From contig RXJJ01000022.1 of assembly GCA_003963145.1 (NCBI GenBank), forward strand, positions 62,001-126,000: 64,000 bases of DNA, written 5' to 3'. Source of the stretch: Bradyrhizobiaceae bacterium. GTDB lineage: Bacteria; Pseudomonadota; Alphaproteobacteria; Rhizobiales; Xanthobacteraceae. Positions 9,114-17,566 of this stretch are shown here, piece after piece. Numbering within the stretch: position 1 is the first letter of the stretch; each line of letters begins with the position of its first letter. Under the pieces are notes generated by a model. That model worked only from the letters and a program-made list of their open reading frames with translations, ran no database searches and was not told where the DNA came from. Made by a program: the position numbers and the translations under genes.

Positions 9114-9835
9114 GGCGAAGCCACCAGCCGGTAACCGATACCGCGTACGGCTTGCAGAAACAGCGGATTGGCGGGATCGCGTTCGATCTTGCGGCGCAGG
9201 CGATTGATCTGCACATCGACCGCACGCTCGTTAATATTCTCTCCCGCACCGGTCAGCGCGGCGCGCGGTACTGTTTCGCCCGGCGTGTTGGCAAGAATAC
9301 GCAGCATGTCGCGTTCGCGGTCGGTGAGGTGAACGATCTCCTCGCCGTTGCGCAATTCGCCGCGCTCAAGATGATAGATGTAGGGCCCGAACGCGATCGA
9401 CTCCAGTGGAGCAACCGTCACTGGCGCGGCGCGCTTGAGAATATTGGCGATACGCAGCACCAGTTCGCGTGGCTCGAACGGCTTGGCAACGTAGTCGTCG
9501 GCACCAATCTGCAGTCCCTCGATCCTGCTTTCTGCCTCGTGACGCGCCGTGAGCATCACGATCGGCACGGCCGAATCGGTTCTGATCGAACGCGCAAGCT
9601 CAAAGCCCGTTTCGCCCGGCATCATCACGTCGAGGATCAGCAAATCGAAATGCAACCCGGACAATTTGGCGCGCGCGTCGGTCGCGCTTTTCGCCGTGGT
9701 CACGCGATAACCCTCGCCCGTCAGAAAGCGCGACAGTAGATCCCTGATGCGGCGGTCGTCATCCACCAGCAGCAGATGCGGTGCATCGTCGGCGATAGAC
9801 ACCTTTTTATGTATGGCGGTCGCGGCTTCGTTCAC
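9110..9835 (-). CDS. OmpR-type DNA-binding response regulator
   Basis: The 241-residue protein has an N-terminal receiver domain (DDD at 25-27, phospho-acceptor Asp69 in LLILDVMMPG, Thr in MLTARHE, Lys in VAKPF) and a C-terminal winged helix (residues about 135-238, ending NINERAVDVQINRLRRKIERDP and VRGIGYRLV), the OmpR/PhoB layout. It is the partner of the kinase encoded immediately downstream. Its GTG start overlaps the marR stop by 4 bases, and its own stop overlaps the kinase GTG by 4 bases. Targets cannot be deduced from this window. Confidence 0.95.
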   Translation of the reverse strand: MNEAATAIHKKVSIADDAPHLLLVDDDRRIRDLLSRFLTGEGYRVTTAKSATDARAKLSGLHFDLLILDVMMPGETGFELARSIRTDSAVPIVMLTARHEAESRIEGLQIGADDYVAKPFEPRELVLRIANILKRAAPVTVAPLESIAFGPYIYHLERGELRNGEEIVHLTDRERDMLRILANTPGETVPRAALTGAGENINERAVDVQINRLRRKIERDPANPLFLQAVRGIGYRLVASP

Positions 9836-10377
9836 CGGTTGTCCTTCGCAATGGCATGACCCGATTTCAGGATCACCTCCAGCACCTTGTCGGCATCAGC
9901 ATGATCGATCATTCCGAGCAGAAAATGGCGGATGGTGGCTGCGTCATGCGGACCCATATTCGCCAGGGCCCGATCGATCCGTGCGGTCTGGAGCGTGGCG
10001 AGCTTGACCACGAGGGCCTCGCCCTTTGCCGTGGCGAAAAGAAGACGCTGGCGGCGGTCGCTGTCGCCCGCTTTCTGAACGATATACCCCTCATCGAGAA
10101 GCTGCTTCAGAACCCGCCCGAGGGATTGCTTGGTGATACGCAAGACATCGAGCAGGTCGGCAACCTTCAGGCCGGGATAGCGCTGAACGAAATGCACCAC
10201 CCGGTGGTGCGCCCGGCCAAACCCGAATTCCTCCAGCACATGGTCGGCATCCCCGACGAAGTCGCGATAGGCGAAAAACAGCAGTTCGATAATGTCCCAG
10301 CGCAGCGCAGCAGGGATCGAGCCGCTTTCCGGAATGTCTGGCCCGCTTTTTTGCCGTCGCAAGTTTATGTCAGCCAT
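9832..10377 (-). CDS. MarR family transcriptional regulator
   Basis: The protein of 181 residues carries a winged helix-turn-helix: LKVADLLDVLRITKQSLGRVLKQLLDEGYIVQKAGDSDRRQRLLFATAKG is the typical recognition helix plus beta wing ending in DxRxR. Helices on both sides provide the dimer interface. I chose the ATG at 10377; a GTG at 10414-10416 would add 13 residues but has no Shine-Dalgarno. The stop overlaps the start of the response regulator gene, so marR, regulator and kinase form one operon. A small inverted repeat just upstream may be its own operator. Confidence 0.88.
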   Translation of the reverse strand: MADINLRRQKSGPDIPESGSIPAALRWDIIELLFFAYRDFVGDADHVLEEFGFGRAHHRVVHFVQRYPGLKVADLLDVLRITKQSLGRVLKQLLDEGYIVQKAGDSDRRQRLLFATAKGEALVVKLATLQTARIDRALANMGPHDAATIRHFLLGMIDHADADKVLEVILKSGHAIAKDNR

Positions 10378-10387
10378 GTTGACGTAT

Positions 10388-10399
10388 ATTGGTTTCAAT
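10388..10399. promoter_or_regulatory. Candidate MarR operator (inverted repeat)
   Basis: ATTG-GTTT-CAAT is a perfect inverted repeat 11 bases upstream of the chosen marR start, and one more pair on each side nearly fits. MarR proteins commonly bind short AT-rich palindromes that overlap their own promoter. The short length means it could occur by chance. Confidence 0.3.
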
Positions 10400-10557
10400 G
10401 TTACAGAAAAGCTCACATGTACGAAATATTTGGTCGATTTCGCATTTGTAGAGGTTCTTAAATTTCACGAAAACCTCGCAACTGACGTCGAGCGGCTATT
10501 TTTGTACAGCGTGCGATTGTCGAGCGGCATTTGCATAAACATACTGGACTTCGCGCC

Positions 10558-10597
10558 TTCCGCCAAAGCGGAAACCGGCTCTTGGGCCGGCGGCCCA
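10558..10597 (+). promoter_or_regulatory. Two successive hairpins in the leader of the aminotransferase gene
   Basis: TTCCGC-CAAA-GCGGAA (10558-10573) and TGGGCC-GGC-GGCCCA (10583-10597) are two perfect 6-base stems 65-104 bases before the ATG of the branched-chain aminotransferase gene. No T-tract follows, so they are not standard terminators. They might shape the 5' leader of the mRNA; no leader peptide rich in branched-chain residues was found. Confidence 0.3.
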
Positions 10598-10661
10598 GTG
10601 GTCCAGACATCAATCGACCAGCCCGCCGCCGCGTGGACTGAATCAAGCCGGGAGAAAGTCC

Positions 10662-11774
10662 ATGGGTGTTTCGTTCGAGAAGATCGACGGCACGATTTTG
10701 ATAGATTTCGAAACACGGCCGTCGCCGAATCCGACGCCGGAGGAAGAGCGCGCAGCGAAACTGACCGACCTCGGATTTGGCCGTGTGTTCACGGACCACA
10801 TGGCTGTTGTCCACTACAACCAGGCCAGAGGATGGCATGACGCGCGCGTGGAATCGCGTGCGCGTTTCCTGCTCGATCCGGCGACGGCCGTGCTGCACTA
10901 CGCTCAGGAAATTTTTGAAGGGCTTAAGGCCTATAGACGCGACGACGGCGGCGTCAACCTGTTCCGCCCCGACGCCAATGCGCGGCGCTTCTGGAATTCC
11001 GCCGAGCGGATGGCCATGGCGCCATTGCCCGAGCCTGTTTTCATAGAAGCCGTCGAGCAGCTCGTGCGCATCGACCGGGATTGGATACCGGGAGGAGAAG
11101 GCAGTCTCTATCTGCGGCCTTTCATGATCGCAAATGAAGTCTTCCTCGGCGTGAAGCCGTCCTCGGAGTATGTCTTTGCGGTCATCGCATCGCCGGTCGG
11201 GTCCTATTTCAAGGGTGGCCCGGCCCCAGTTTCGATCTGGGTGTCGGAGAATTACACCCGCGCAGCAGTCGGCGGCACCGGTGCGGTCAAATGCGGCGGC
11301 AACTATGCCGCCAGCCTTCGCGCCCAGGCCGAAGCCATCGATCATGGTTGCGATCAGGTCGTGTTCCTCGATGCGGTCGAACGCCGCTACATCGAGGAAC
11401 TCGGCGGCATGAACATTTTCTTTGTGTTCGATGACGGCTCGTTGCTGACGCCGCCGCTCGGCACGATCCTGCCCGGCATCACGCGAGATTCGATCATCAC
11501 GCTCTCGAAACAGGCCGGCACGCGCGTGCGCGAGGAAACCTACACCATCGACCAGTGGCGCGCGGACGCGGCCAGCGGAAAACTGAGGGAAGCGTTCGCC
11601 TGCGGCACGGCCGCCGTGATCTCGCCAATCGGCAAGGTGTGTTCTGCAAGCGGGAACTTCGTCATCAATGGCGGTGCTGCCGGCCCGGTCGCAATGGGGC
11701 TGCGCAAGAAGCTGGTCGATATCCAGTATGGCCGCGCGGCCGATCCGCACAACTGGATCCGGAAAGTGCTGTAA
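10662..11774 (+). CDS. ilvE: Branched-chain amino acid aminotransferase
   Basis: This fold-type IV PLP enzyme moves amino groups between glutamate and the keto acids of leucine, isoleucine and valine. It is 370 residues long, as expected for the eukaryote-like BCAT group. HYAQEIFEGLKAYRRDDG is the substrate-side motif, Lys210 in GAVKCGGNYAASL is the expected PLP lysine, and ELGGMNIFFVFDDG holds the cofactor glutamate. A GGGAG lies just before the start ATG. The gene stands alone with a 284-base upstream region shared with the divergent marR operon. It is convergent with prmB. Confidence 0.94.
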   Translation: MGVSFEKIDGTILIDFETRPSPNPTPEEERAAKLTDLGFGRVFTDHMAVVHYNQARGWHDARVESRARFLLDPATAVLHYAQEIFEGLKAYRRDDGGVNLFRPDANARRFWNSAERMAMAPLPEPVFIEAVEQLVRIDRDWIPGGEGSLYLRPFMIANEVFLGVKPSSEYVFAVIASPVGSYFKGGPAPVSIWVSENYTRAAVGGTGAVKCGGNYAASLRAQAEAIDHGCDQVVFLDAVERRYIEELGGMNIFFVFDDGSLLTPPLGTILPGITRDSIITLSKQAGTRVREETYTIDQWRADAASGKLREAFACGTAAVISPIGKVCSASGNFVINGGAAGPVAMGLRKKLVDIQYGRAADPHNWIRKVL

Positions 11775-11822
11775 CGGGCTGCGAAATTTTCGCTCGGCTT
11801 CGTGGCTTGCCTCTTGAGGCAA

Positions 11823-12782
11823 TCACGGCAGTTCGGCTGCCGTGATCCAGAACACCTCGGCTTCCGAGTCTTCGGTGTCGAGCCAAAGCAGCGGCAGGTT
11901 GGGATAAGCATCCTCCAGCATCTCGCGGCCCCGGCCGATTTCGCACAAAAGTCCTCCGCCGGGCGTCAGATGATCTTTCGCCTGGTCGAGAATGCGCCGC
12001 ACGACATCAAGACCGTCCGCGCCGCCGTCAAAGGCCAGTTTCGGTTCGTGCCGGCATTCGGCAGGCAGGTCGGCCATACCGTCCGCATCCACGTAGGGCG
12101 GATTGGAGATGATGAGATCGTATTTCGCATCGCCGAGCGGAACGAACAGATCGCCCCTGTGCAGCGAAATGCGGTCGTCGAGACCGTAATCGGCGACATT
12201 GACCGCCGCCACGGCCAGCGCCTCCTTTGAAATATCCACCGCATCGACATGCGCGTTGTGGAACGTCTGGCTGGCGAGAATCGCGAGACACCCGGATCCG
12301 GTGCAAAGATCGAGCACGCTGGTAACCGAACCTAGATCGTCGATCAACGCCGCGTCACTATCGCCGCTGAAATGCGAGTCGAGCAATTCGCCGATGAAGG
12401 ACCGCGGCACGATCGTCCGCTCATCGACATAAAACGGCAGGCCGCGCATATAAATCTTGTTGAGCAGATAGGCGGCAGGCTTTCGGGTCACGACGCGCTT
12501 CTCAAGAAGCCCGAGAATTTTCTGTGCCTCGGCCTTCGTCACCCGCGCGGTCGCGAACGACTCGAACTGATCGGGATGCAGGTGCAGAGCCTCGCAGACG
12601 ATGAAAGCCGCTTCGGCGACGGGATCGGTCGTGCCGTGTGCGAACACAAGCTCCGCTTCGCTGAACCGGCTGAGCGCGTAACGCACGAAATCGAGCAATG
12701 TCAGCAGTTCGCCCGGGCCGGTCTTGGGAAATTTCACCGCACGGGATTTGGCCGCTTTTGGCGGCCTGATTTTCTTCGCCAT
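11823..12782 (-). CDS. prmB: Ribosomal protein uL3 glutamine methyltransferase PrmB (HemK family)
   Basis: The 319-residue protein is a HemK-family N5-glutamine methyltransferase. The central domain has the SAM loop LDLCTGSGCLAILA and the catalytic motif ISNPPYVDADG, which holds the glutamine side chain. The N-terminal helical domain plus the segment KRVVTRKPAAYLLNKIYMRGLPFYVDERTIVPRS matches PrmB (uL3 methylation) better than PrmC (release factors). The ATG at 12782 follows AAGGAA and shares one base with the moaE stop (TAATG). The frame stays open upstream into moaE, but the shared stop/start and ribosome site support this start. It is last in the uvrC-pgsA-moaD-moaE-prmB series. Confidence 0.92.
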   Translation of the reverse strand: MAKKIRPPKAAKSRAVKFPKTGPGELLTLLDFVRYALSRFSEAELVFAHGTTDPVAEAAFIVCEALHLHPDQFESFATARVTKAEAQKILGLLEKRVVTRKPAAYLLNKIYMRGLPFYVDERTIVPRSFIGELLDSHFSGDSDAALIDDLGSVTSVLDLCTGSGCLAILASQTFHNAHVDAVDISKEALAVAAVNVADYGLDDRISLHRGDLFVPLGDAKYDLIISNPPYVDADGMADLPAECRHEPKLAFDGGADGLDVVRRILDQAKDHLTPGGGLLCEIGRGREMLEDAYPNLPLLWLDTEDSEAEVFWITAAELP

Positions 12783-13252
12783 TATTCCTTCCACCGCGCC
12801 GCCGCATCGTCGTCCGACTTGCGCGCTTCGACCCATTGTTCCTGCGATCCATCCGCACGCTTTTCGGATTTCCAGAACGGCGCATTGGACTTGAGATAAT
12901 CCATCAGAAATTCGACTGCGACGAAAGCGGCCTCCCGATGCACCGAGGCTGCCAGCACCAGGACGATATTGTCCCCGGGCACAACGCGGCCATAACGGTG
13001 AATGACGGTCAGGCCGTTCAGGGGCCAGCGTTCGATGGCGTCGTTGGCGTGACGCGCGATCTCCTCCTCGGCCATGCCGGGATAATGCTCCAGCGTCATT
13101 TCGGAAATCGCGGCATCGCCCTCGCCGCTGCGGCACACGCCGATGAAGCTGACGATGGCGCCGATTTCGGGACGTCCGGCGATCAGCGCGGCAGTTTCCT
13201 TCGCGACATCGAAGTCGTCCTCCTGAACGCGAATGGTGACCGGAATCGTCAT
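12782..13252 (-). CDS. moaE: Molybdopterin synthase catalytic subunit MoaE
   Basis: MoaE forms a heterotetramer with MoaD and inserts two sulfurs into precursor Z to make molybdopterin. The 156-residue protein has the family segments GAIVSFIGVCR, LEHYPGMAEEEI, HRYGRVVPGDNIVLVLAASVHREAAF and the active-site lysine region DYLKSNAPFWKSEKR. It begins 7 bases after the moaD stop. The length and motifs are standard. Confidence 0.95.
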   Translation of the reverse strand: MTIPVTIRVQEDDFDVAKETAALIAGRPEIGAIVSFIGVCRSGEGDAAISEMTLEHYPGMAEEEIARHANDAIERWPLNGLTVIHRYGRVVPGDNIVLVLAASVHREAAFVAVEFLMDYLKSNAPFWKSEKRADGSQEQWVEARKSDDDAAARWKE

Positions 13253-13259
13253 CGCCGGA

Positions 13260-13511
13260 TCAGCCGCCGGTCATTGGCGGGAAAAATGCAATCTCCCGCG
13301 CTCCTGCAATTGCGGTATCGTGCGGGACATGGGAGCGGTCAATGGCGGCGCGGATCACGCGCGGGGTTGCAAATGCATTGGCGTATTCCTCGCCGCGCCC
13401 GATAAGCCATTGCATCAGATCGGAGATGGTTTTCACCGAAGACGGCGGTTCGACCGCTTCCTCGGCCTTGCCGACCCGTTCACGCACCCAGGCGAAATAG
13501 AGAACCTTCAT
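13260..13511 (-). CDS. moaD: Molybdopterin synthase sulfur carrier subunit MoaD
   Basis: MoaD is a ubiquitin-like protein whose C-terminal glycine carries a thiocarboxylate for molybdopterin synthesis. The 83-residue protein starts KVLYFAWVRERVGKAEE and ends with the required Gly-Gly (FFPPMTGG). The ATG at 13511 shares its A with the pgsA stop (TGATG) and has a strong AGGAGG site. A longer frame continues upstream but only overlaps pgsA in another frame. Confidence 0.95.
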   Translation of the reverse strand: MKVLYFAWVRERVGKAEEAVEPPSSVKTISDLMQWLIGRGEEYANAFATPRVIRAAIDRSHVPHDTAIAGAREIAFFPPMTGG

Positions 13512-14122
13512 CAGTCCTCCTCGGTCAGATGATGGATCCCGGCCCGGAAATAGTCCCAGCCTGTGTAAAGAGTCAGCAGCGCAGAAATCCACAGCAGCGT
13601 CAGACCGATTAGCACAGTCGGCGGCAAAATAATCTGACCGGCCTTGCCTGCGATCAGAAATCCGATTGCGACAAGCTGCACGGTGGTTTTCCATTTCGCC
13701 AGTTGCGACACCGGCACACGCACATGCAGTGCGGCGAGATATTCGCGCAGGCCCGAAACGAGAATTTCGCGGCAAAGGATGACAATGGCGGCCCAGAGCG
13801 ACCAGCCCTTGATCGTGTCGTCGGCGGCGAGCATCAAAAGGCAGGACGAAACCAGAAGCTTATCGGCGATCGGATCGAGCATGCGGCCGAAGGCCGAGGT
13901 CTGGTCATAGGCTCGCGCCAGATAGCCATCGAGAAAATCGGTCACTCCTGCAGCGATGAAAACGGCAAGCGCCACCCAGCGCAGCCACAACGGCCCGCCG
14001 CCGATCGATTGCGCGTACATGCAGCCGACCACCACCGGCACCGCGGCAATCCGCGAGTAGGTCAGAATGTTCGGCAGCGCCAGCGAACGCCGGACGGCTT
14101 TTTGGGTCGTGACAGAGGACAT
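13511..14122 (-). CDS. pgsA: CDP-diacylglycerol-glycerol-3-phosphate 3-phosphatidyltransferase
   Basis: The membrane enzyme makes phosphatidylglycerol phosphate, precursor of phosphatidylglycerol (the lipid donor for Lgt). The 203-residue protein has the CDP-alcohol phosphatidyltransferase motif: DGYLARAYDQTSAFGRMLDPIADK fits D-G-x2-A-R-x8-G-x3-D-x3-D. About five hydrophobic segments follow. The ATG at 14122 gives MSSVTTQKAVRRSLALPNILT, the usual N-terminus; an upstream in-frame start at 14182 would add 20 residues unlike the family. It sits between uvrC and moaD. Confidence 0.94.
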   Translation of the reverse strand: MSSVTTQKAVRRSLALPNILTYSRIAAVPVVVGCMYAQSIGGGPLWLRWVALAVFIAAGVTDFLDGYLARAYDQTSAFGRMLDPIADKLLVSSCLLMLAADDTIKGWSLWAAIVILCREILVSGLREYLAALHVRVPVSQLAKWKTTVQLVAIGFLIAGKAGQIILPPTVLIGLTLLWISALLTLYTGWDYFRAGIHHLTEED

Positions 14123-14197
14123 GCCTGATACCAATACTGCTGCGGGCGGAACGTCAACACCGAAGGACGACACCAAATACAATGTGAAAAAAGGATG

Positions 14198-16300
14198 TCA
14201 GCCGCCGTTCGGATGGAAGAATTCGAAGATTCGCCGGGCGCTTTCAGCGCTGACGCCCGGAACCTTGCCAAGATCGGCCAGCGAAGCCCGTTCGATCTCC
14301 TTCAGCGTCCCGAAATGCCGCAACAGCGCACGTTTACGGGTCGGGCCGATACCGGGAATCTCCTGCAATCCCGCCTCGCGGATATCCTTTTTACGCAGTT
14401 TGCGGTGCGAGCCGATCACGAATCGGTGTGCTTCATCGCGCAGCCGCTGGACAAAATAAAGCACCGGGTCGCGCGGCTCGAGCTTGATCGAGGGCCGGTC
14501 GGGCAAGAAGAGAGTCTCGCGCCCGGCGTCCCGATCGGGGCCCTTGGCCACCGACAGCAGCGATACGCCGCTGACACCGAGTTCGGTGAGCGTTTCCCGC
14601 GCTGCATTCAACTGACCGAGACCGCCGTCAATGATCACAAGATCCGCCCACTGCGGCACGTCGTCATCCCTGTCCTTGTCTCTGGCCTTGGCCGCGCCGT
14701 CCGGTGCTTCGGTCATCAGCCGCTTGAAGCGCCGCTGCAGGACCTCGCGCATCATGCCGTAGTCGTCGCCGGGCGTGAGATTCTCCGAGCGGATATTGAA
14801 CTTGCGGTACTGGTTTTTCACAAAACCGTCGGGCCCGGCCACGATCATCGCACCAACCGCATTGGTGCCCTGAATATGGCTGTTGTCATAGACCTCGATG
14901 CGCCGCGGCGCATGCGGCAGCCCGAGCGCCGAGACAAGGCCGTCGAGGAGACGCTTCTGCGTCGCGGTGTCGGCGAGTTTGCGGCCCAGCGCCTCTCGCG
15001 CGTTTGTCAGCGCGTGGGCGACCAGTTCTTTTTTTTCGCCGCGCTGCGGCGCCGTCACTTCGACCTTGAACCCCGCCTTCACGCACAAGGCGCTGGCGAG
15101 CAGTTCCTCCTCCTCGATCTTGTGCGACAGCAGGATGAGTTTCGGCGGCGGCTTGTCGTCGTAGAATTGCGAGAGGAAGGATTGCAGCACCTCATTCGCA
15201 GAGAGAGATTTGTCCGCGCGCGGAAAATAGGCGCGATTGCCCCAGTTCTGCCCGGTGCGGAAGAAGAATACCTCCACGCAGCAATAGCCGCCTTCCTGAT
15301 GGATCGCGAATACGTCCGCCTCTTCCACCGTGCGCGGATTGATGCCCTGCTGCGACTGGATCGCCGACAATGCAGCAAGACGGTCGCGGTATAATGCCGC
15401 ACGCTCGAATTCCATCTCGCCTGAGGCCTTGTCCATTTCGTCCGCGAGTTCCTTCTTCACCAGCCGCGAGCGGCCGGAGAGAAAATCATTCGCTTCGCGC
15501 ACCAGTTCGCTGTAGCCGGGAAAGTCGATCTCCCCGGTGCATGGACCCGAGCAACGTTTGATTTGATAAAGCAGGCACGGCCGCGAACGTCCTTCAAAAA
15601 ACGAATCGGTGCAGGAGCGGATCATGAATGCGCGCTGCAAGGCCGTGATGGTACGGTTGACCGCGCCGACAGACGCGAACGGGCCGAAATAGCGCCCGGC
15701 CCTTGTCTGCGCGCCGCGATGCTTGAGAATCTGCGGCGCCCAGTGATCGCCGGTAATTAGAATATATGGAAAAGACTTGTCGTCGCGCAGCTGGACGTTG
15801 AAGCGCGGGCGAAGCTGCTTGATCAGGTTGGCCTCGAGCAGAAGCGCCTCGGTTTCGGTTCCGGTCGACACGAATTCGACATTGACCGTCGCCGCGATCA
15901 TCCGGGCGATGCGCGCCGGATGCCCCGTGGGACGCGCATAGGAAGCCAGACGCTTTTTGACGCTCTTGGCCTTGCCGACATACAGAACGTCATTCGCCGC
16001 GTTGAGCATGCGATAGACACCCGGCGAAGTCGGTGCATGTTTCAGCGCATGCGCGATGGCCGCGCGGCCGGTTGCAAGGCGGCCCTCGCCGACCAGTTCG
16101 GCATCGTCGTCGAGCAGTTCCGGAAGACGTGCCTCGTCTTCATCGTCCGCGGACGTGTTCGCCAGATCGATGTCCTGCGGCGGCACATCCTGCGCGCTCA
16201 GCGCGCGCGGGGCCGGCTCTGTTTGTGAGGCAGCGAGTTCCGCGGCGCTTTTCCGGTTTTGCCCCACGGGAGTCTCAAAATCGTCCTTGTCCATTTTCAT
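14198..16300 (-). CDS. uvrC: Excinuclease ABC subunit C
   Basis: UvrC makes both incisions in nucleotide excision repair. The 700-residue protein has an acidic, low-complexity N-terminal extension of about 85 residues, then the GIY-YIG nuclease (PGVYRML ... [14 protein letters not shown]), a cysteine segment [16 protein letters not shown], a UVR domain ([22 protein letters not shown]), the RNase H-like 5' nuclease domain ([20 protein letters not shown]) and the helix-hairpin-helix pair at the C-terminus ([20 protein letters not shown]). Order and length fit the family apart from the N-terminal extension. It is the first gene of the operon with pgsA, moaD, moaE and prmB. Confidence 0.96.
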   Translation of the reverse strand: MKMDKDDFETPVGQNRKSAAELAASQTEPAPRALSAQDVPPQDIDLANTSADDEDEARLPELLDDDAELVGEGRLATGRAAIAHALKHAPTSPGVYRMLNAANDVLYVGKAKSVKKRLASYARPTGHPARIARMIAATVNVEFVSTGTETEALLLEANLIKQLRPRFNVQLRDDKSFPYILITGDHWAPQILKHRGAQTRAGRYFGPFASVGAVNRTITALQRAFMIRSCTDSFFEGRSRPCLLYQIKRCSGPCTGEIDFPGYSELVREANDFLSGRSRLVKKELADEMDKASGEMEFERAALYRDRLAALSAIQSQQGINPRTVEEADVFAIHQEGGYCCVEVFFFRTGQNWGNRAYFPRADKSLSANEVLQSFLSQFYDDKPPPKLILLSHKIEEEELLASALCVKAGFKVEVTAPQRGEKKELVAHALTNAREALGRKLADTATQKRLLDGLVSALGLPHAPRRIEVYDNSHIQGTNAVGAMIVAGPDGFVKNQYRKFNIRSENLTPGDDYGMMREVLQRRFKRLMTEAPDGAAKARDKDRDDDVPQWADLVIIDGGLGQLNAARETLTELGVSGVSLLSVAKGPDRDAGRETLFLPDRPSIKLEPRDPVLYFVQRLRDEAHRFVIGSHRKLRKKDIREAGLQEIPGIGPTRKRALLRHFGTLKEIERASLADLGKVPGVSAESARRIFEFFHPNGG

Positions 16301-16379
16301 AAGCTAGTGAGCGAGAAAGCGGTCGGCCAGTTGGCCGGATAACACTCTCTTAACAATGATTCATGCGCGCTAAGGCCTC

Positions 16380-16395
16380 TTAACGAGTGTTTAAC
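16380..16395. promoter_or_regulatory. CtrA box (TTAA-N7-TTAAC)
   Basis: TTAACGAGTGTTTAAC matches exactly the full CtrA recognition site TTAA-N7-TTAA, here followed by C. It lies 144 to 129 bases upstream of the ATG of the outer-membrane protein gene and 80 bases upstream of uvrC on the other strand. CtrA is the cell-cycle master regulator of alphaproteobacteria. Spacing suggests it acts on the outer-membrane gene, but uvrC cannot be excluded. Confidence 0.6.
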
Positions 16396-16523
16396 GTAAA
16401 ATTCCCGATAAATCTTACGCATTTAAAATGGAATTCCGTAACCAAACGGAGCCATTGCCCGCCGCGTCCGAACCGCGCGCGGAATCGAAACCAGCGTTGC
16501 CGTGCGTGTTGGAGAGTTTTGAA

Positions 16524-17150
16524 ATGAGCAAAAAAGCCCTAGGAGCGATGGCATTCGCAATCGCGAGCGGCGTCGTGTCCGCACAGGCCGCCGATTTGCC
16601 TTACGGCGGCGGACGCCAGCCCTATACCGTCAACCAGCCGCTGAACATGTATAGCTGGGCCGGCCCTTATCTCGGTGGCAATATCGGTTATGGCTGGGGC
16701 GATACCAGCAACAACCCGACGCGGCCTTCCGGTTTCAACGGCGGCATCCAGGGCGGCTACAACTGGCAGCGCGGACCGTGGGTGTTCGGCATCGAGGCCG
16801 ACGCGCAACTGAACAGCGCTGACGACACCTTCGCACCGTGGAAGTTCTCCAACCCCTGGTACGGCACCGTGCGCGGCCGCGCCGGCTACGCCGTCAACAA
16901 CGTGCTGTTCTACGGCACCGGCGGTCTGGCATTTGGCGAAGTCAAGGGTGAGACATTCGGCTTGTCGGAAGACCACACGGCTCTGGGCTGGACCGTCGGC
17001 CTTGGCGCGGAATTCGCCGTGAACCCGAACTGGTCGGTGAAGGCGGAATACCTTTACGTCGATCTGTCCAAGCAGGACTTCTCGATCACCGGCACATCCA
17101 ACGGCTACGACTTCAGCGTCGTCCGCCTTGGCGTGAACTATCACTTCTGA
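16524..17150 (+). CDS. Outer membrane beta-barrel protein (Omp25/31-like)
   Basis: The 208-residue protein starts with a Sec signal (MSKKALGAMAFAIASGVVSAQA, cleavage before ADLP). The mature part is a series of alternating aromatic/Gly strands beginning YSWAGPYLGGNIGYGWG and ends with the typical barrel C-terminus VVRLGVNYHF, whose terminal Phe is used for BAM insertion. It resembles the small eight-stranded porin family of Rhizobiales. The ATG at 16524 has GGAGAG 7 bases upstream; an earlier in-frame start at 16428 would spoil the signal peptide. A CtrA box lies upstream and a strong terminator downstream. Confidence 0.9.
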   Translation: MSKKALGAMAFAIASGVVSAQAADLPYGGGRQPYTVNQPLNMYSWAGPYLGGNIGYGWGDTSNNPTRPSGFNGGIQGGYNWQRGPWVFGIEADAQLNSADDTFAPWKFSNPWYGTVRGRAGYAVNNVLFYGTGGLAFGEVKGETFGLSEDHTALGWTVGLGAEFAVNPNWSVKAEYLYVDLSKQDFSITGTSNGYDFSVVRLGVNYHF

Positions 17151-17173
17151 TCGTTTCCGGATTTCCGGCAGAT

Positions 17174-17202
17174 AAATCCCGGGCCCAAGGCCCGGGATTT
17201 TT
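17174..17202. terminator. Rho-independent terminator between convergent genes
   Basis: A perfect 12-base stem (AAATCCCGGGCC / GGCCCGGGATTT) with a CAA loop is followed by TT, giving a run of five T on the plus strand. It terminates the outer-membrane protein mRNA and, read on the other strand, may also serve the cold shock gene ending at 17213. Confidence 0.88.
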
Positions 17203-17212
17203 ATGCTGAATT

Positions 17213-17428
17213 TCAGGAGGAAATCACCAGATCGACGGCTTTGGGTCCCTTGCCCTTCTTGTCGGGCTCGACCTCGAACGTGATGCGCTGCCCCTCGGCC
17301 AGTGTTTTCAGGCCGGCACGCTCGACCGCTGTGATGTGAACAAACACATCGGGCCCGGCTGTATCCGGCTTGATGAAGCCGTAGCCGCGCTCCGCATTGA
17401 AGAACTTCACCGTACCGCTCATGGCCAT
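17213..17428 (-). CDS. Cold shock protein (CspA family)
   Basis: This 71-residue single cold-shock domain binds single-stranded RNA and acts as an RNA chaperone. RNP1 (GYGFI) and RNP2 (VFVHI) are both intact, and the start MSGTVKFFNAERGYGFIKP is typical. The ATG at 17428 has GGGGGAG 7 bases upstream and is preferred over the ATG two codons on. It is convergent with the beta-barrel protein gene and shares the hairpin between them. Confidence 0.95.
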   Translation of the reverse strand: MAMSGTVKFFNAERGYGFIKPDTAGPDVFVHITAVERAGLKTLAEGQRITFEVEPDKKGKGPKAVDLVISS

Positions 17429-17566
17429 CGGGCAACTCCCCCATTGCTCCTTCCGGCCAGGCGCCCGCCCGCGGCCGGATGTCCCGGAACGAGCATAAAC
17501 CCGCTTCCCGCAAATTGACTACGGCTGATGTGACGGATTTTTGAAAATGCCGCAGGCGCGAGCGTA

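Noticed and set aside
8091-9134. Open frame of 347 codons opposite the sensor kinase
   Set aside because: Shadow of the kinase gene, which has all histidine kinase boxes in order.
11807-11822. Perfect 7-base hairpin (TTGCCTC-TT-GAGGCAA) between ilvE and prmB
   Set aside because: The loop of 2 bases is too tight and no T-run follows on either strand, so it is not called a terminator.
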